From assembly GCA_031426735.1 (NCBI GenBank), contig JASJPK010000078.1, positions 1 through 64,000 of the forward strand: a stretch of DNA of 64,000 nucleotides, written 5' to 3'. This DNA comes from PFJX01 sp031426735. GTDB lineage: Bacteria > Pseudomonadota > Gammaproteobacteria > Burkholderiales > Thiobacillaceae. The notes under the pieces were generated by a model. The model was not told where the DNA came from. It ran no database searches and worked only from the letters and a program-made list of their open reading frames with translations. Numbering within the stretch: the stretch's first letter is position 1; each line of letters begins with the position of its first letter. The position numbers were made by a program, and so were the translations under genes. This document shows, in pieces, positions 41,383-49,880 of the stretch.

Positions 41383-42081
41383 TTACAACGCCCGTTTCAC
41401 GAGGAGCGACTTGATTTTGCCGATGGCGGCAGTGGGGTTCAACCCTTTCGGGCAGACCTCGACGCAGTTCATGATGCCGTGACAGCGGAACAGCCGGTAC
41501 GGATCTTCCAGAAAATCCAGGCGCTCGTTGGTCGACTGGTCACGCGTATCGGCGATGAAACGGTAACCCTGCAGCAACGCGGCAGGACCGAGGAACTTGT
41601 CCGGGTTCCACCAGAACGATGGACATGACGTCGTGCAGCAACCGCACAGGATGCATTCCCACAGACCATCCAGCTCGGCGCGGTCTTGCGGGCTTTGCAG
41701 ACGCTCGTTTTCCGGTTCCGGATCGAGATTGATCAGATAGGGTTTCACCGCGCGGTAGTGCCGATAGAACTGCTCCATGTCGACGATCAGGTCGCGGATC
41801 ACGCCCAGGCGCGGCAGCGGTCGAATTTCGATCGGTTCCTTCAAGCCTTCCAGCGGCGTGATGCAGGCCAGCACATTGCTGCCGTTGACGTTGACGCCAT
41901 CGGAACCGCATACGCCCTCGCGGCAGGAGCGGCGGAACGACAGGCTTTCGTCGAGCGTGTCCTTGATCGCGATGAGCGCATCCAGCACCTTCTTGCCTTG
42001 CGGGTCGAACGCGATTTCATAGTCCTGCAGCGTTGGCTTGGCGCCGGATTCCGGGTCGTAGCGATAGATACGGAAGCGCAT
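41383..42081 (-). CDS. sdhB: succinate dehydrogenase iron-sulfur subunit
   Basis: The 232-aa protein carries three clusters: [2Fe-2S] ligands in SCREGVCGSDGVNVNG, [4Fe-4S] ligands in CILCGCCTTSCPSFWW, and the [3Fe-4S] region in CHGIMNCVEVCPKGLNP. It passes electrons from SdhA flavin to quinone at the SdhCD membrane anchor. The length is as usual. It begins one nt after the sdhA stop. Confidence 0.97.
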   Translation of the reverse strand: MRFRIYRYDPESGAKPTLQDYEIAFDPQGKKVLDALIAIKDTLDESLSFRRSCREGVCGSDGVNVNGSNVLACITPLEGLKEPIEIRPLPRLGVIRDLIVDMEQFYRHYRAVKPYLINLDPEPENERLQSPQDRAELDGLWECILCGCCTTSCPSFWWNPDKFLGPAALLQGYRFIADTRDQSTNERLDFLEDPYRLFRCHGIMNCVEVCPKGLNPTAAIGKIKSLLVKRAL

Positions 42082-42082
42082 A

Positions 42083-43861
42083 TCAGTACGTCCTTTCCTT
42101 CGGCTGGAAGGTATCGACCGTCAACGGTTTCAGCTTCACCGGTTTGTAATCGAGCTGATCGTTTTCGGAGAAATACAGTGTGTGGCGTAGCCACTGATCG
42201 TCATTGCGTTGTGGGTAATCTTCCCGGCTGTGCGCGCCGCGGCTTTCTGTGCGCGCCAGCGCAGAAACCAGCGTCGCCCGTGCGATGGGCATCAGGTTTT
42301 CCAGTTCCAGCGCTTCCAGGCGGGCCGTGTTGAACATCTTGCTGTGATCGGACAGCGCCGCATCGGGCAGACGCGCATCCACCTTGTCCAACTTCTCGAT
42401 GCCTTCCTTGAGCAGTGCCTCGGTGCGATAGACGCCGCAATGGTCCTGCATCACCTTCTGCATGTCGGTGCGCAGACCGGCGACGGTTTCCGTACCGGAT
42501 TTCTTGTCCCAGCGCGCCAGACGCGCCAGCGACTTCTCCACCTCGGCCTGTGGCAGCGGCCGCGGAATCGGGTTCTCGCGCAGGAAGTCGAGCATATGCA
42601 CACCGGCGGCGCGGCCGAATACCACCAGGTCGAGCAGCGAATTGCCGCCCAGTCGGTTGGCGCCATGCACCGAAACACAGGCACATTCGCCGACGGCATA
42701 AAGTCCCGGCACCGGCTCTTCCGGGCCGTAGCGCACCGGCGTGACGACCTGGCCATGCATGTTGCTGGGAATGCCGCCCATCATGTAATGCGCGGTCGGC
42801 GTCACCGGAATCGGGCCGGTGATCGGGTCGGCGCCGGCGAACTGCATCGACAGTTCGCGAATACCCGGCAGGCGCGCCATGATCTTTTCCGCGCCGAGAT
42901 GTTCGATCTTCAGATGCACGTAATCGCCATGCGGCCCGCAACCGCGTCCGGCCCGCAACTCCTGCGCGATGGCGCGCGCCACCACGTCGCGCGAGGCGAG
43001 ATCCTTGGCGTTGGGCGCATAACGCGCCATGAACTTCTCGCCGTCCTTGTTCTCCAGAAAACCGCCCTCCCCGCGCACACCCTCCGAAATCAGGCTGCCC
43101 ACTTCCGGAATGCCGGTCGGGTGGAATTGCCAGAACTCCATGTCTTCCAGTGGCAGGCCGGCGCGCAGCACCATGCCGAGGCCGTCGCCGGTGTTGATGT
43201 GGGCATTGGTCGAATGGCGGAAGATGCGGCAGGCGCCGCCGGTCGCCAGCAGCGTGGCGCGCGCCTCGAACAGCCAGGGCTGGCCGGTCTCGATTTCCAG
43301 CGCGGTGACGCCGAGGATGCTGCCCTCTTCATCGCGGATCAGGTCGAGGGCGAAGAATTCGTCGAAGAACTGCGTGCGTGCCGCGATATTGCGCTGATAC
43401 AGCGTGTGCAGCAGCGCATGGCCGGTGCGGTCGGCCGCTGCGCAGGTGCGGATCGCCTGCTCACCGCCGTAGTTCTGCGACTGGCCGCCGAACGGACGTT
43501 GATAAATCTTGCCGTTCTCCAGGCGCGAGAACGGCAGGCCCATGTGTTCCAGCTCGTACACCGCGCTGGGCGCGTTGCGGCACATGAATTCGATGGCGTC
43601 CTGATCGCCCAGATAATCCGAGCCCTTCACGGTGTCATACATGTGCCAATGCCAGTTGTCGTCCGACACATTGGCCAGCGCCGCCGTGATGCCGCCCTGC
43701 GCCGACACGGTATGCGAGCGCGTCGGGAACACCTTGGAAATCAGCGCCACCTTGAGGTTGGCCTGGGACAGCTGCAGCGCCGCCCGCAGGCCGGCGCCGC
43801 CGCCGCCGACAATCACCGCATCGAAGGTGCGCTTGGGTATCCGGGTCTGGGTTGGGCTCAC
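42083..43861 (-). CDS. sdhA: succinate dehydrogenase flavoprotein subunit
   Basis: The 592-aa FAD protein oxidises succinate to fumarate. Seen: FDAVIVGGGGAGLRAALQLS (FAD), the SHTVSAQGGITAAL region with the flavinylated His, QSQNYGGEQAIRTCAAADRTGHALL, HPTGIPEVGSLISEGVRGEGG and active-site Arg in HGANRLGGNSLLDLVVFGR. Translation most likely starts at the GTG 43861, which overlaps the sdhD stop (GTGA). Longer in-frame reading would cross sdhD and is rejected. Confidence 0.96.
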   Translation of the reverse strand: MSPTQTRIPKRTFDAVIVGGGGAGLRAALQLSQANLKVALISKVFPTRSHTVSAQGGITAALANVSDDNWHWHMYDTVKGSDYLGDQDAIEFMCRNAPSAVYELEHMGLPFSRLENGKIYQRPFGGQSQNYGGEQAIRTCAAADRTGHALLHTLYQRNIAARTQFFDEFFALDLIRDEEGSILGVTALEIETGQPWLFEARATLLATGGACRIFRHSTNAHINTGDGLGMVLRAGLPLEDMEFWQFHPTGIPEVGSLISEGVRGEGGFLENKDGEKFMARYAPNAKDLASRDVVARAIAQELRAGRGCGPHGDYVHLKIEHLGAEKIMARLPGIRELSMQFAGADPITGPIPVTPTAHYMMGGIPSNMHGQVVTPVRYGPEEPVPGLYAVGECACVSVHGANRLGGNSLLDLVVFGRAAGVHMLDFLRENPIPRPLPQAEVEKSLARLARWDKKSGTETVAGLRTDMQKVMQDHCGVYRTEALLKEGIEKLDKVDARLPDAALSDHSKMFNTARLEALELENLMPIARATLVSALARTESRGAHSREDYPQRNDDQWLRHTLYFSENDQLDYKPVKLKPLTVDTFQPKERTY

Positions 43862-44208
43862 TTGACGCTCCACAAGATGTCGACCGCCCATACCAGGCAA
43901 GCCAGGTAAAGCACGGCAAAGGCGAAATACAGGGACAGGCGCACCGTCAGACAGCGTGCGCAATGCAGATAGTCGATGAAGATTTCGCGCAGCCCGATCC
44001 AGGCATGGGCGAGCAAGGCCGCCACGAACAGCAAGGTCGCAACCTTGCTCGCCAGTGGTACGAACAGGCCATGCCAGGTGGCATAGTCGAGCGAAGAAGT
44101 CAGCACGCAAACCAGAAAAACCGGCAGGAATAACGCCATGTAAACCGCGCTGGCCCTTTGCAGCAACCACATGTTCAGTCCGCCACGCGAACCGCCGACT
44201 TGTCTCAT
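43858..44208 (-). CDS. sdhD: succinate dehydrogenase membrane anchor subunit SdhD
   Basis: The 116-aa product has three transmembrane helices (WLLQRASAVYMALFLPVFLV, VATLLFVAALLAHAWIGLRE, LYFAFAVLYLACLVWAVDIL). The haem-ligand His lies in LLAHAWIGLREIFIDY, the usual SdhD motif. With SdhC it binds haem b and ubiquinone. The ATG at 44208 overlaps the sdhC stop by 4 nt. Confidence 0.93.
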   Translation of the reverse strand: MRQVGGSRGGLNMWLLQRASAVYMALFLPVFLVCVLTSSLDYATWHGLFVPLASKVATLLFVAALLAHAWIGLREIFIDYLHCARCLTVRLSLYFAFAVLYLACLVWAVDILWSVK

Positions 44209-44600
44209 GCCAGACCTCCGGATTTGAACAGGCTGGTCAGCGCAACGAGGCCGACCAGCACGATTGCAGCCGCCATCGCCAGTTTCGCAGTCAAGCGTGC
44301 CCGCATCTTCTCCTCGCCCCAGCCGATATCGAAACCAAGATGGCGCAAACCGGCGAAGAAATGATGAAGCAGCGCCCACAACGTAGCCAAACCGATCAAC
44401 CAGCCGAGACCGCCGCCGAAAAACACTTGCACGCGGGCGAAATCCTCCGGTGAGCGCAACGACAGCATCAGCGTGTAAAGCAGACAGGGAATCGCCAGGG
44501 AAAGAAAGGCACCGCTGGCCCGGTGCATGATGGAAACCACTCCACCTATCGGCAAGCGGATGGCCTGAAGATCAAGGAAAAATGGGCGTTGCCGATTCAT
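44205..44600 (-). CDS. sdhC: succinate dehydrogenase cytochrome b556 subunit SdhC
   Basis: The 131-aa product has three transmembrane helices and the family motifs RPFFLDLQAIRLPIGGVVSI followed by MHRASG (quinone-site Ser/Arg region), and HHFFAGLRHLGFDIG with the haem-ligand His. It is the first gene of the sdhCDAB-sdhE-gltA-sucA operon. The ATG at 44600 follows a GGATGGAGAC leader. The promoter should lie in 44601-44808, but no clear boxes stand out. Confidence 0.94.
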   Translation of the reverse strand: MNRQRPFFLDLQAIRLPIGGVVSIMHRASGAFLSLAIPCLLYTLMLSLRSPEDFARVQVFFGGGLGWLIGLATLWALLHHFFAGLRHLGFDIGWGEEKMRARLTAKLAMAAAIVLVGLVALTSLFKSGGLA

Positions 44601-44808
44601 GTCTCCATCCTCTCGTGCCCAGCAAGGAGCATCGTTTTGGTCGCCGCATTTAACGCTTATTGCGCTGCACAATCAACAATTCTGATGGCATGCGTATTTT
44701 TTTCATCATCCCCACTCTGGCGAGCCCTCAGCGGGGCAAGAGCGGCTTCCAAGCCGCGATACGCGCAGCGCGTACAAACGCAGACAGTCAGCGTTATTCG
44801 AGCCGTCC

Positions 44809-46260
44809 TCAGATGACTTCGCTGTGCCACCCCAGCGGCGATAAACCATGCGCCAGCGCACCGGTGCGCAGGGCGTGCAGGAACTCCGCCGGGCCTGCGG
44901 CGTAGATGTCGGCGCGCACCAGATCGGGGTGGTGCGCCAGGATGAATTGGGCCACTGCGGCCGGGCCGGACTCGAGTTGTATCGGCTGGTAGATGAAGTC
45001 GTCGAGCGCATCGGTCCAGGCGCGGCAGAGATTGTCCTGGTAATGGCCGACGCCGTCGGCGGCCCAGTAGAGATACATGGCTTCGGCGATTTCCAGCGAC
45101 ATCGCATGTTGCACCAAGCTCTTGATCGGGGCGAAACCGTCTTCCCAAGCGATGAACAACACCGGGCGGCGCGAATCCAGTTTCATCACGAAATTGCCGT
45201 GCGGGCCGTTGATGCGCACCGAGTCTTCCTTGCGCAGGCTGTCGAACACCTTGCGCGAGAAACCACGGTTGTCGCGCCGGACATGGATTTCGATGTGACG
45301 GTCTTCGCACGGACAACTGGCGACGTAGTAATCGCCCTCGGCACCATCGACGGAAAGTGTCACGCGCTGGCCGGCCAGGAAACGCAGACGCTGGCTGCGC
45401 GGCGCGGTCAGATGCAGAGCAGCCATCTGTTCGTTGAGGTGCTCGACCGCCTTCACCTTGGTAGAAATCTCCTGCTCGGGAATGTCGTGCGCACCGGCGA
45501 CAGTGGCTTCGATGACGACATCGGTAATGGCCGTGTAAGAACACAACAGGAAGGCGCCATTGGCTTTTTCCGCATCCTTGAGCGTGAAGTCGTGCGGATG
45601 CACTTTCTTGACCTGGCCGGAAACCAGGCGCGCCTTGCATTCGCCGCAATTGCCGTTGCTGCAGCCGTAATTGAGCGGAATACCGGCGCGCAGCGCGGCT
45701 TCCAGCAGCGTGTCGTTGCCCTCCACGAAAAACTCGTGGCCGGAAGGTTGTACGGTGACCTGGACGGACATGATGCGCATCACGCTTTCTTGGGCCAGCA
45801 ACGCCTGGGCTCGGGCGGCTTCGCTGGGGGCCGCGCCAAGCTCGTGCTTGAGCCATAGTTTGAGTCCGGCCACGGCATTCAGCGTCGCCGCGCCACCTGT
45901 ATCCGACACGTCGTCGAGCTTGTCGCCGAGAAACTGCATGACCTCGCTGTAATGCCGCAGCAGCGTCTTCGTTGCGGCGTACTCCTTGCCCAATTCGAAC
46001 AGGCGTTCCGCCAATACCTCTTTGTCCGGTAATGCACGGTCATAAATCCGCTTGCCGAAGGCTTTTTCCTTGATTTCCTGAACGCGGCGGAATTCGCCGT
46101 CATCCTCCCAGCGCACATCGGGGAAAACGCGCAGCAATTCGTTCATGTCGACCATGCCTTCGTAGGTCGCCAGTTCGCCTTTGAGGATCAAGCGTTGGAT
46201 TTCGCTGCGTGGCTGACCAACCAGACGGGCAACGCGGGAAAGGGGCAGATAGTGCGACAT
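44809..46260 (-). CDS. ferredoxin-reductase fusion with HTH-like N-terminus
   Basis: The 483-aa product starts with an excisionase/MerR-like segment (residues 3-45, YLPLSRVARLVGQPRSEIQR and VDMNELLRVFPD). A helical region of about 115 residues follows, then a plant-type [2Fe-2S] ferredoxin domain with Cys200, Cys205, Cys208 and Cys240 (YGCSNGNCGECKARL, FLLCSYT). The end is a ferredoxin-NADP reductase-like part (VTLSVDGAEGDYYVASCPCE, VLFIAWEDGFAPIKSLVQHA). The usual RxYS flavin motif is replaced by YYVAS, and the GxG of the pyridine nucleotide loop by EDG, so catalysis may be altered. It is divergent from recJ. The partner is unknown. Confidence 0.75.
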   Translation of the reverse strand: MSHYLPLSRVARLVGQPRSEIQRLILKGELATYEGMVDMNELLRVFPDVRWEDDGEFRRVQEIKEKAFGKRIYDRALPDKEVLAERLFELGKEYAATKTLLRHYSEVMQFLGDKLDDVSDTGGAATLNAVAGLKLWLKHELGAAPSEAARAQALLAQESVMRIMSVQVTVQPSGHEFFVEGNDTLLEAALRAGIPLNYGCSNGNCGECKARLVSGQVKKVHPHDFTLKDAEKANGAFLLCSYTAITDVVIEATVAGAHDIPEQEISTKVKAVEHLNEQMAALHLTAPRSQRLRFLAGQRVTLSVDGAEGDYYVASCPCEDRHIEIHVRRDNRGFSRKVFDSLRKEDSVRINGPHGNFVMKLDSRRPVLFIAWEDGFAPIKSLVQHAMSLEIAEAMYLYWAADGVGHYQDNLCRAWTDALDDFIYQPIQLESGPAAVAQFILAHHPDLVRADIYAAGPAEFLHALRTGALAHGLSPLGWHSEVI

Positions 46261-46319
46261 GGGCCGAATGTTAGTCGCCGAATTCCTCGGCTCCAAACAG
46301 CGCCCTGTAATATTCGGAC

Positions 46320-48023
46320 ATGCTGAATCTCCAAATACGCCCCTACCCTGCCGGCGCCCAGCGCGACCTGCAATCCGCCGGAATTTCTCCCCTCCTCGCC
46401 CGTCTCTATGCCGCCCGCGGCGTGACCGGCCCCGAGCAGTTGAAAAGCCGGTTGGCCGAGTTGCTGCCTTACCTCGGCATGAAGAACATCGAAGCGGCGG
46501 CGCAGCGTCTGGCCGACGCGATTGCTCGCGGCGAGCGGATGTTGATCGTCGGCGACTACGATGCCGACGGCGCCACCGCCAGCGCGGTCGCGATGACCGG
46601 CCTGGCGGCGCTGGGCGGCAAGGTCGATTACCTGGTGCCGAATCGCTTCGAGTTCGGCTACGGCCTTTCGCCGGAAATCGTGGCGCTGGCAGCGGAACGT
46701 CAGCCCGACCTGCTGATCACCGTCGACAACGGCATCGCCGCCCATGCCGGCATCGACGCGGCGCGCCAGTTGGGTATCGACGTGCTGGTCACCGACCACC
46801 ATTTGCCCGGCGACACGCTGCCGGATGCGCTGATCGTCAATCCCAACCAGCCCGGCTGCGCCTTTCCCAGCAAGCATCTGGCCGGCGTCGGCGTGATGTT
46901 TTACGTGCTGCTGGCGTTGCGGGCCGAAATGCGCAAACGCGGCGCATTCGGGCTGGGTGCGGAACCGAATCTGGGCGAATTGCTCGATCTGGTCGCGCTC
47001 GGCACGGTGGCCGACGTGGTGAAACTCGATGCGAACAATCGCTTGCTGGTCGCGCAAGGCTTGAAGCGCATGCAGGACGGCCGCGCGCGGCCCGGCATCC
47101 AGGCGCTGTTCGCGGCGGCAGGGCGGAAAGCGGAAAAAGCCGGTGCCGAGGATCTCGGTTTCGTCGTCGGACCACGTCTGAACGCCGCTGGTCGGCTGGC
47201 CGACATGACTGTCGGCATCGAATGCCTGCTCGCCGACGACATGGCGCATGCCTTGCCGCTGGCGCGCGAACTCGATCAACTCAACCGCGCCCGGCGAGAG
47301 ATCGAAACCGACATGCAGGATCAGGCACTCGCCCTGCTCGACGGCATCCGGGTCGCCGACGGCGCCAGTCTGACGCTGTTCGATCCGGCCTGGCATCAAG
47401 GCGTGGTGGGACTGCTGGCGTCGCGCCTGAAAGAGCGGCATCACCGTCCAACGATCATTTTTGCCGATGGCTGCGACGGCTTGCTGAAGGGCTCCGGCCG
47501 CGCCATTCCCGGCCTGCATCTGCGCGATGCGCTGGATGCGGTAGACCGGCGTGCGCCCGGCCTGATCCTGAAATTCGGCGGCCATGCGGCGGCGGCCGGC
47601 TTGAGCATCCGACGCGAGCACTTCGATCAATTCAAGGCATTGTTCGAGGCGGTGGCGCAAGACAGCCTGACTGTGGCCGATCTCACCCGCGTGATCGAAA
47701 CCGACGGCGAACTCAGCGCCGCCGAATTCACGCTGGAAAATGCCCAGAGCCTGGCCGGCACGGTCTGGGGGCAAGGCTTTCCAACGCCGTTGTTCCAAGC
47801 TGAATTCAACGTGCAAAGCCAGCGCCTAGTCGGAGAAAAACACCTGAAACTGCGCCTGAGCCAACCCTTGACCGCGAAAGGCGGCATTCAGGCCGATGCC
47901 ATTCTGTTCAATCAGGACACCCCGTTACCGGAACGGATACTGGCGGTGTATCGGCTGGAGGTGAACGAGTGGAACGGGAGCCGCAACATTCAGCTCAATC
48001 TGGCGCACTGGAGCGAGGTTTGA
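46320..48023 (+). CDS. recJ: single-stranded-DNA-specific exonuclease RecJ
   Basis: The 567-aa 5'-3' exonuclease acts in recombination and mismatch repair. DHH phosphoesterase motifs are intact: VGDYDADGATASAVAMTGL (motif I), TVDNGIAAHAGID, VTDHHLPGD (DHH), GTVADVVKLDANNR, and the DHHA1 part KFGGHAAAAGLSI (GGHxxAAG). The C-terminal OB-like domain ends with NIQLNLAHW. The length is typical. Family repeats (48040-48233) follow immediately. Confidence 0.95.
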   Translation: MLNLQIRPYPAGAQRDLQSAGISPLLARLYAARGVTGPEQLKSRLAELLPYLGMKNIEAAAQRLADAIARGERMLIVGDYDADGATASAVAMTGLAALGGKVDYLVPNRFEFGYGLSPEIVALAAERQPDLLITVDNGIAAHAGIDAARQLGIDVLVTDHHLPGDTLPDALIVNPNQPGCAFPSKHLAGVGVMFYVLLALRAEMRKRGAFGLGAEPNLGELLDLVALGTVADVVKLDANNRLLVAQGLKRMQDGRARPGIQALFAAAGRKAEKAGAEDLGFVVGPRLNAAGRLADMTVGIECLLADDMAHALPLARELDQLNRARREIETDMQDQALALLDGIRVADGASLTLFDPAWHQGVVGLLASRLKERHHRPTIIFADGCDGLLKGSGRAIPGLHLRDALDAVDRRAPGLILKFGGHAAAAGLSIRREHFDQFKALFEAVAQDSLTVADLTRVIETDGELSAAEFTLENAQSLAGTVWGQGFPTPLFQAEFNVQSQRLVGEKHLKLRLSQPLTAKGGIQADAILFNQDTPLPERILAVYRLEVNEWNGSRNIQLNLAHWSEV

Positions 48024-48039
48024 ATTTTCTATCGCCCCT

Positions 48040-48109
48040 GGGAGCGCGGGCGTCCCGCCCGCCAGTCGAAAGTGGACCGCAAATTTGCGGGCGAGACGCC
48101 CGCGCTCCC
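48040..48109. repeat. palindrome GGGAGCGCGGGCGTC...GACGCCCGCGCTCCC, copy 1
   Basis: Perfect 15-bp ends surround an internal GCGGGC/GCCCGC pair. It is the first half of a tandem 125-bp duplication with the next two features. Confidence 0.8.
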
Positions 48110-48112
48110 TGA

Positions 48113-48159
48113 GTGGGGGTTACCGGATGACGCCGCCGTCCAGAACTTCGCCGTCGTGC
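48113..48159 (-). pseudogene. degenerate copy of the mnmA 3' end
   Basis: Read on the minus strand it gives HDGEVLDGGVIR-stop, which matches the real MnmA C-terminus YDGDICLGGGVIQ-stop (48244-48286). It is separated from the gene by palindrome copy 2. Confidence 0.7.
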
Positions 48160-48164
48160 CGGCT

Positions 48165-48233
48165 GGGAGCGCGGACGTCCCGCCCGCCTGTCGAAAGTGG
48201 TCCGTAAACTTGCGGGCGAGACGCCCGCGCTCC
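48165..48233. repeat. palindrome, copy 2
   Basis: Same sequence as 48040-48109 with a few changes; the start points are 125 nt apart. It ends a few bases from the mnmA stop codon. Confidence 0.8.
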
Positions 48234-48243
48234 TAAGTGGGGG

Positions 48244-49314
48244 TCACTGGATGACGCCGCCGCCCAGACAGATATCGCCGTCATACAGCACTACCGATTG
48301 CCCGGGTGTTACCGCCCATTGCGGCTGATCGAAATGCAGCGTCATGACCCCGTCCGTCAGCGTTTCCACTTCGCAAGCGGCATCCTGCTGCCGGTAGCGC
48401 GTCTTTGCGCTGTAACACCTGCCCGCTTCCGGCGGCGCACCGATCCAGCTCAGATCGGCGGCCTGCACGGCGTGGGAGAGCAGCATCGGGTGCTCGTGGC
48501 CTTGCACCACGATGAGTTCATTGCGCGCCAGATTCTTGCCAGCGGCGAACCAGGGCACGCCCTCTTCCAAACCTTTCACACCGCCAATGCCCAAACCCTT
48601 GCGCTGGCCTAAGGTATGGAACATCAAGCCCTGGTGCTGTCCCATGATCTTGCCTTCCGGCGTCACCATGTCGCCGGGTTGGATCGGCATATAACGCTGC
48701 AAAAACTCGCGGAAAGGCCGCTCGCCGATGAAGCAGATGCCGGTGCTGTCCTTCTTTTCCGCGACGGGGATGTTGGCCAGGCGCGCAAGTTCGCGAACTT
48801 TCGGCTTGGGCAGTTCGCCCAGCGGAAACAGCGCGCGGGCGATCTGATGTTGTTGCAGTCGATACAGAAAGTAGCTCTGATCCTTGTTGGCATCGGCCGC
48901 TTTCAGCAGTCTTCGGGCTGGCGCAGCGCCTTCCAGCCGGGCGTAATGGCCAGTGGCGATGAAGTCGGCGCCCAAGGTCATCGCATGATCGAGAAAGGCC
49001 TTGAACTTGATCTCGGCATTGCACAGCACATCCGGATTGGGCGTGCGCCCGGCCTGGTATTCAGCGAGAAAGTAGGCGAACACGCGGTCCTGGTATTCGC
49101 GGCTGAAGTTGACCAGCTCCACCTCGATGCCGAGCACCTCGGCGATGGCCAACACATCGCGGTAATCCTGCGCGATCGGGCAATCGTCTTCCAGATCGTC
49201 GGCTTCCCAGTTCTTCATGAACACACCGATGACTTCGTGCCCGCCCTGCTTCAACAACCAGGCGGTGACGGCGGAATCGACGCCGCCGGAAAGTCCCACA
49301 ACTATCTTGCTCAC
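48244..49314 (-). CDS. mnmA: tRNA-specific 2-thiouridylase MnmA
   Basis: The 356-aa ATP-pyrophosphatase makes the 2-thio group at U34 of tRNA-Lys/Glu/Gln. PP-loop: VVGLSGGVDSAVTAWLL. The catalytic cysteines are in PNPDVLCNAEIKF and DSTGICFIGERPF. Also seen: FIATGHYARL and KDQSYFLYRL. Translation starts at GTG 49314 (VSKIVV), overlapping the NUDIX stop by 4 nt, which implies coupling. The C-terminal end of the gene has been duplicated just downstream together with a palindrome. Confidence 0.95.
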   Translation of the reverse strand: MSKIVVGLSGGVDSAVTAWLLKQGGHEVIGVFMKNWEADDLEDDCPIAQDYRDVLAIAEVLGIEVELVNFSREYQDRVFAYFLAEYQAGRTPNPDVLCNAEIKFKAFLDHAMTLGADFIATGHYARLEGAAPARRLLKAADANKDQSYFLYRLQQHQIARALFPLGELPKPKVRELARLANIPVAEKKDSTGICFIGERPFREFLQRYMPIQPGDMVTPEGKIMGQHQGLMFHTLGQRKGLGIGGVKGLEEGVPWFAAGKNLARNELIVVQGHEHPMLLSHAVQAADLSWIGAPPEAGRCYSAKTRYRQQDAACEVETLTDGVMTLHFDQPQWAVTPGQSVVLYDGDICLGGGVIQ

Positions 49315-49778
49315 ACCGAATCCGCGAAATCCGTCAGCAAATCCAGCGGGAAACGGCGTCCGCTCAGGTAATCGGATACACATTGCTGCAACAGCGGGCT
49401 GCGATGGCGCTGGCTGGTTTCGGCGATTTCGTCGACCGACATCCAGACCGCCCGCAAGATGCCCTCGTCCAGGGCGGAAGTCGGGTCGAAACCGGTGACC
49501 TTCCCGGTGAAAGCGAAGCGCAGATAGGTCCGATGCGGCTTGCTGGGATGCCGCCAACGGTAGATGCCCAGCAGTGCTTCGGGTTCGAAATGATGCGCGG
49601 TTTCCTCGAACGCCTCGCGCCGAATCGCATCGAGCAGGGATTCCCCTTCTTCCAGATGCCCGGCCGGCTGGTTGAAGCGTATGCCGTCGTCCGTGTGTTC
49701 TTCCACCAGCAAGAACTTGCCGTCCTGCTCGATGACGGCAGCGACGACAACGTGGGGTTTCCAGATTTGTTGGTTCAT
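49311..49778 (-). CDS. NUDIX hydrolase, NudJ-like
   Basis: The 155-aa protein has a full Nudix box, GHLEEGESLLDAIRREAFEE (G-x5-E-x7-REUxEE), plus the N-terminal WKPHVVVAAVIEQDGKFLLV and RWRHPSKPHRTYLRFAFTG of the NudJ/YmfB group, which remove phosphate from pyrimidine pyrophosphates and nucleotides. Its position just before mnmA is also seen for NudJ in other proteobacteria. The ATG at 49778 (MNQQIWKPH) was chosen; upstream reading enters a palindrome. Confidence 0.9.
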   Translation of the reverse strand: MNQQIWKPHVVVAAVIEQDGKFLLVEEHTDDGIRFNQPAGHLEEGESLLDAIRREAFEETAHHFEPEALLGIYRWRHPSKPHRTYLRFAFTGKVTGFDPTSALDEGILRAVWMSVDEIAETSQRHRSPLLQQCVSDYLSGRRFPLDLLTDFADSV

Positions 49779-49797
49779 AGGATTGAATCGGCCCATG

Positions 49798-49869
49798 TAG
49801 GTTGGGCAAAGCGCAGCATGCCCAATATTGTGGCGGTTAGTTGGGCACGCTGCGTTATTGCCCAACCTA
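49798..49869. repeat. palindrome (family P)
   Basis: TAGGTTGGGCAAAGCGCAGC and its near-inverted copy ending ATTGCCCAACCTA fill the gap between rimO and the NUDIX gene. Confidence 0.8.
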
Positions 49870-49880
49870 GGAAATACGAC

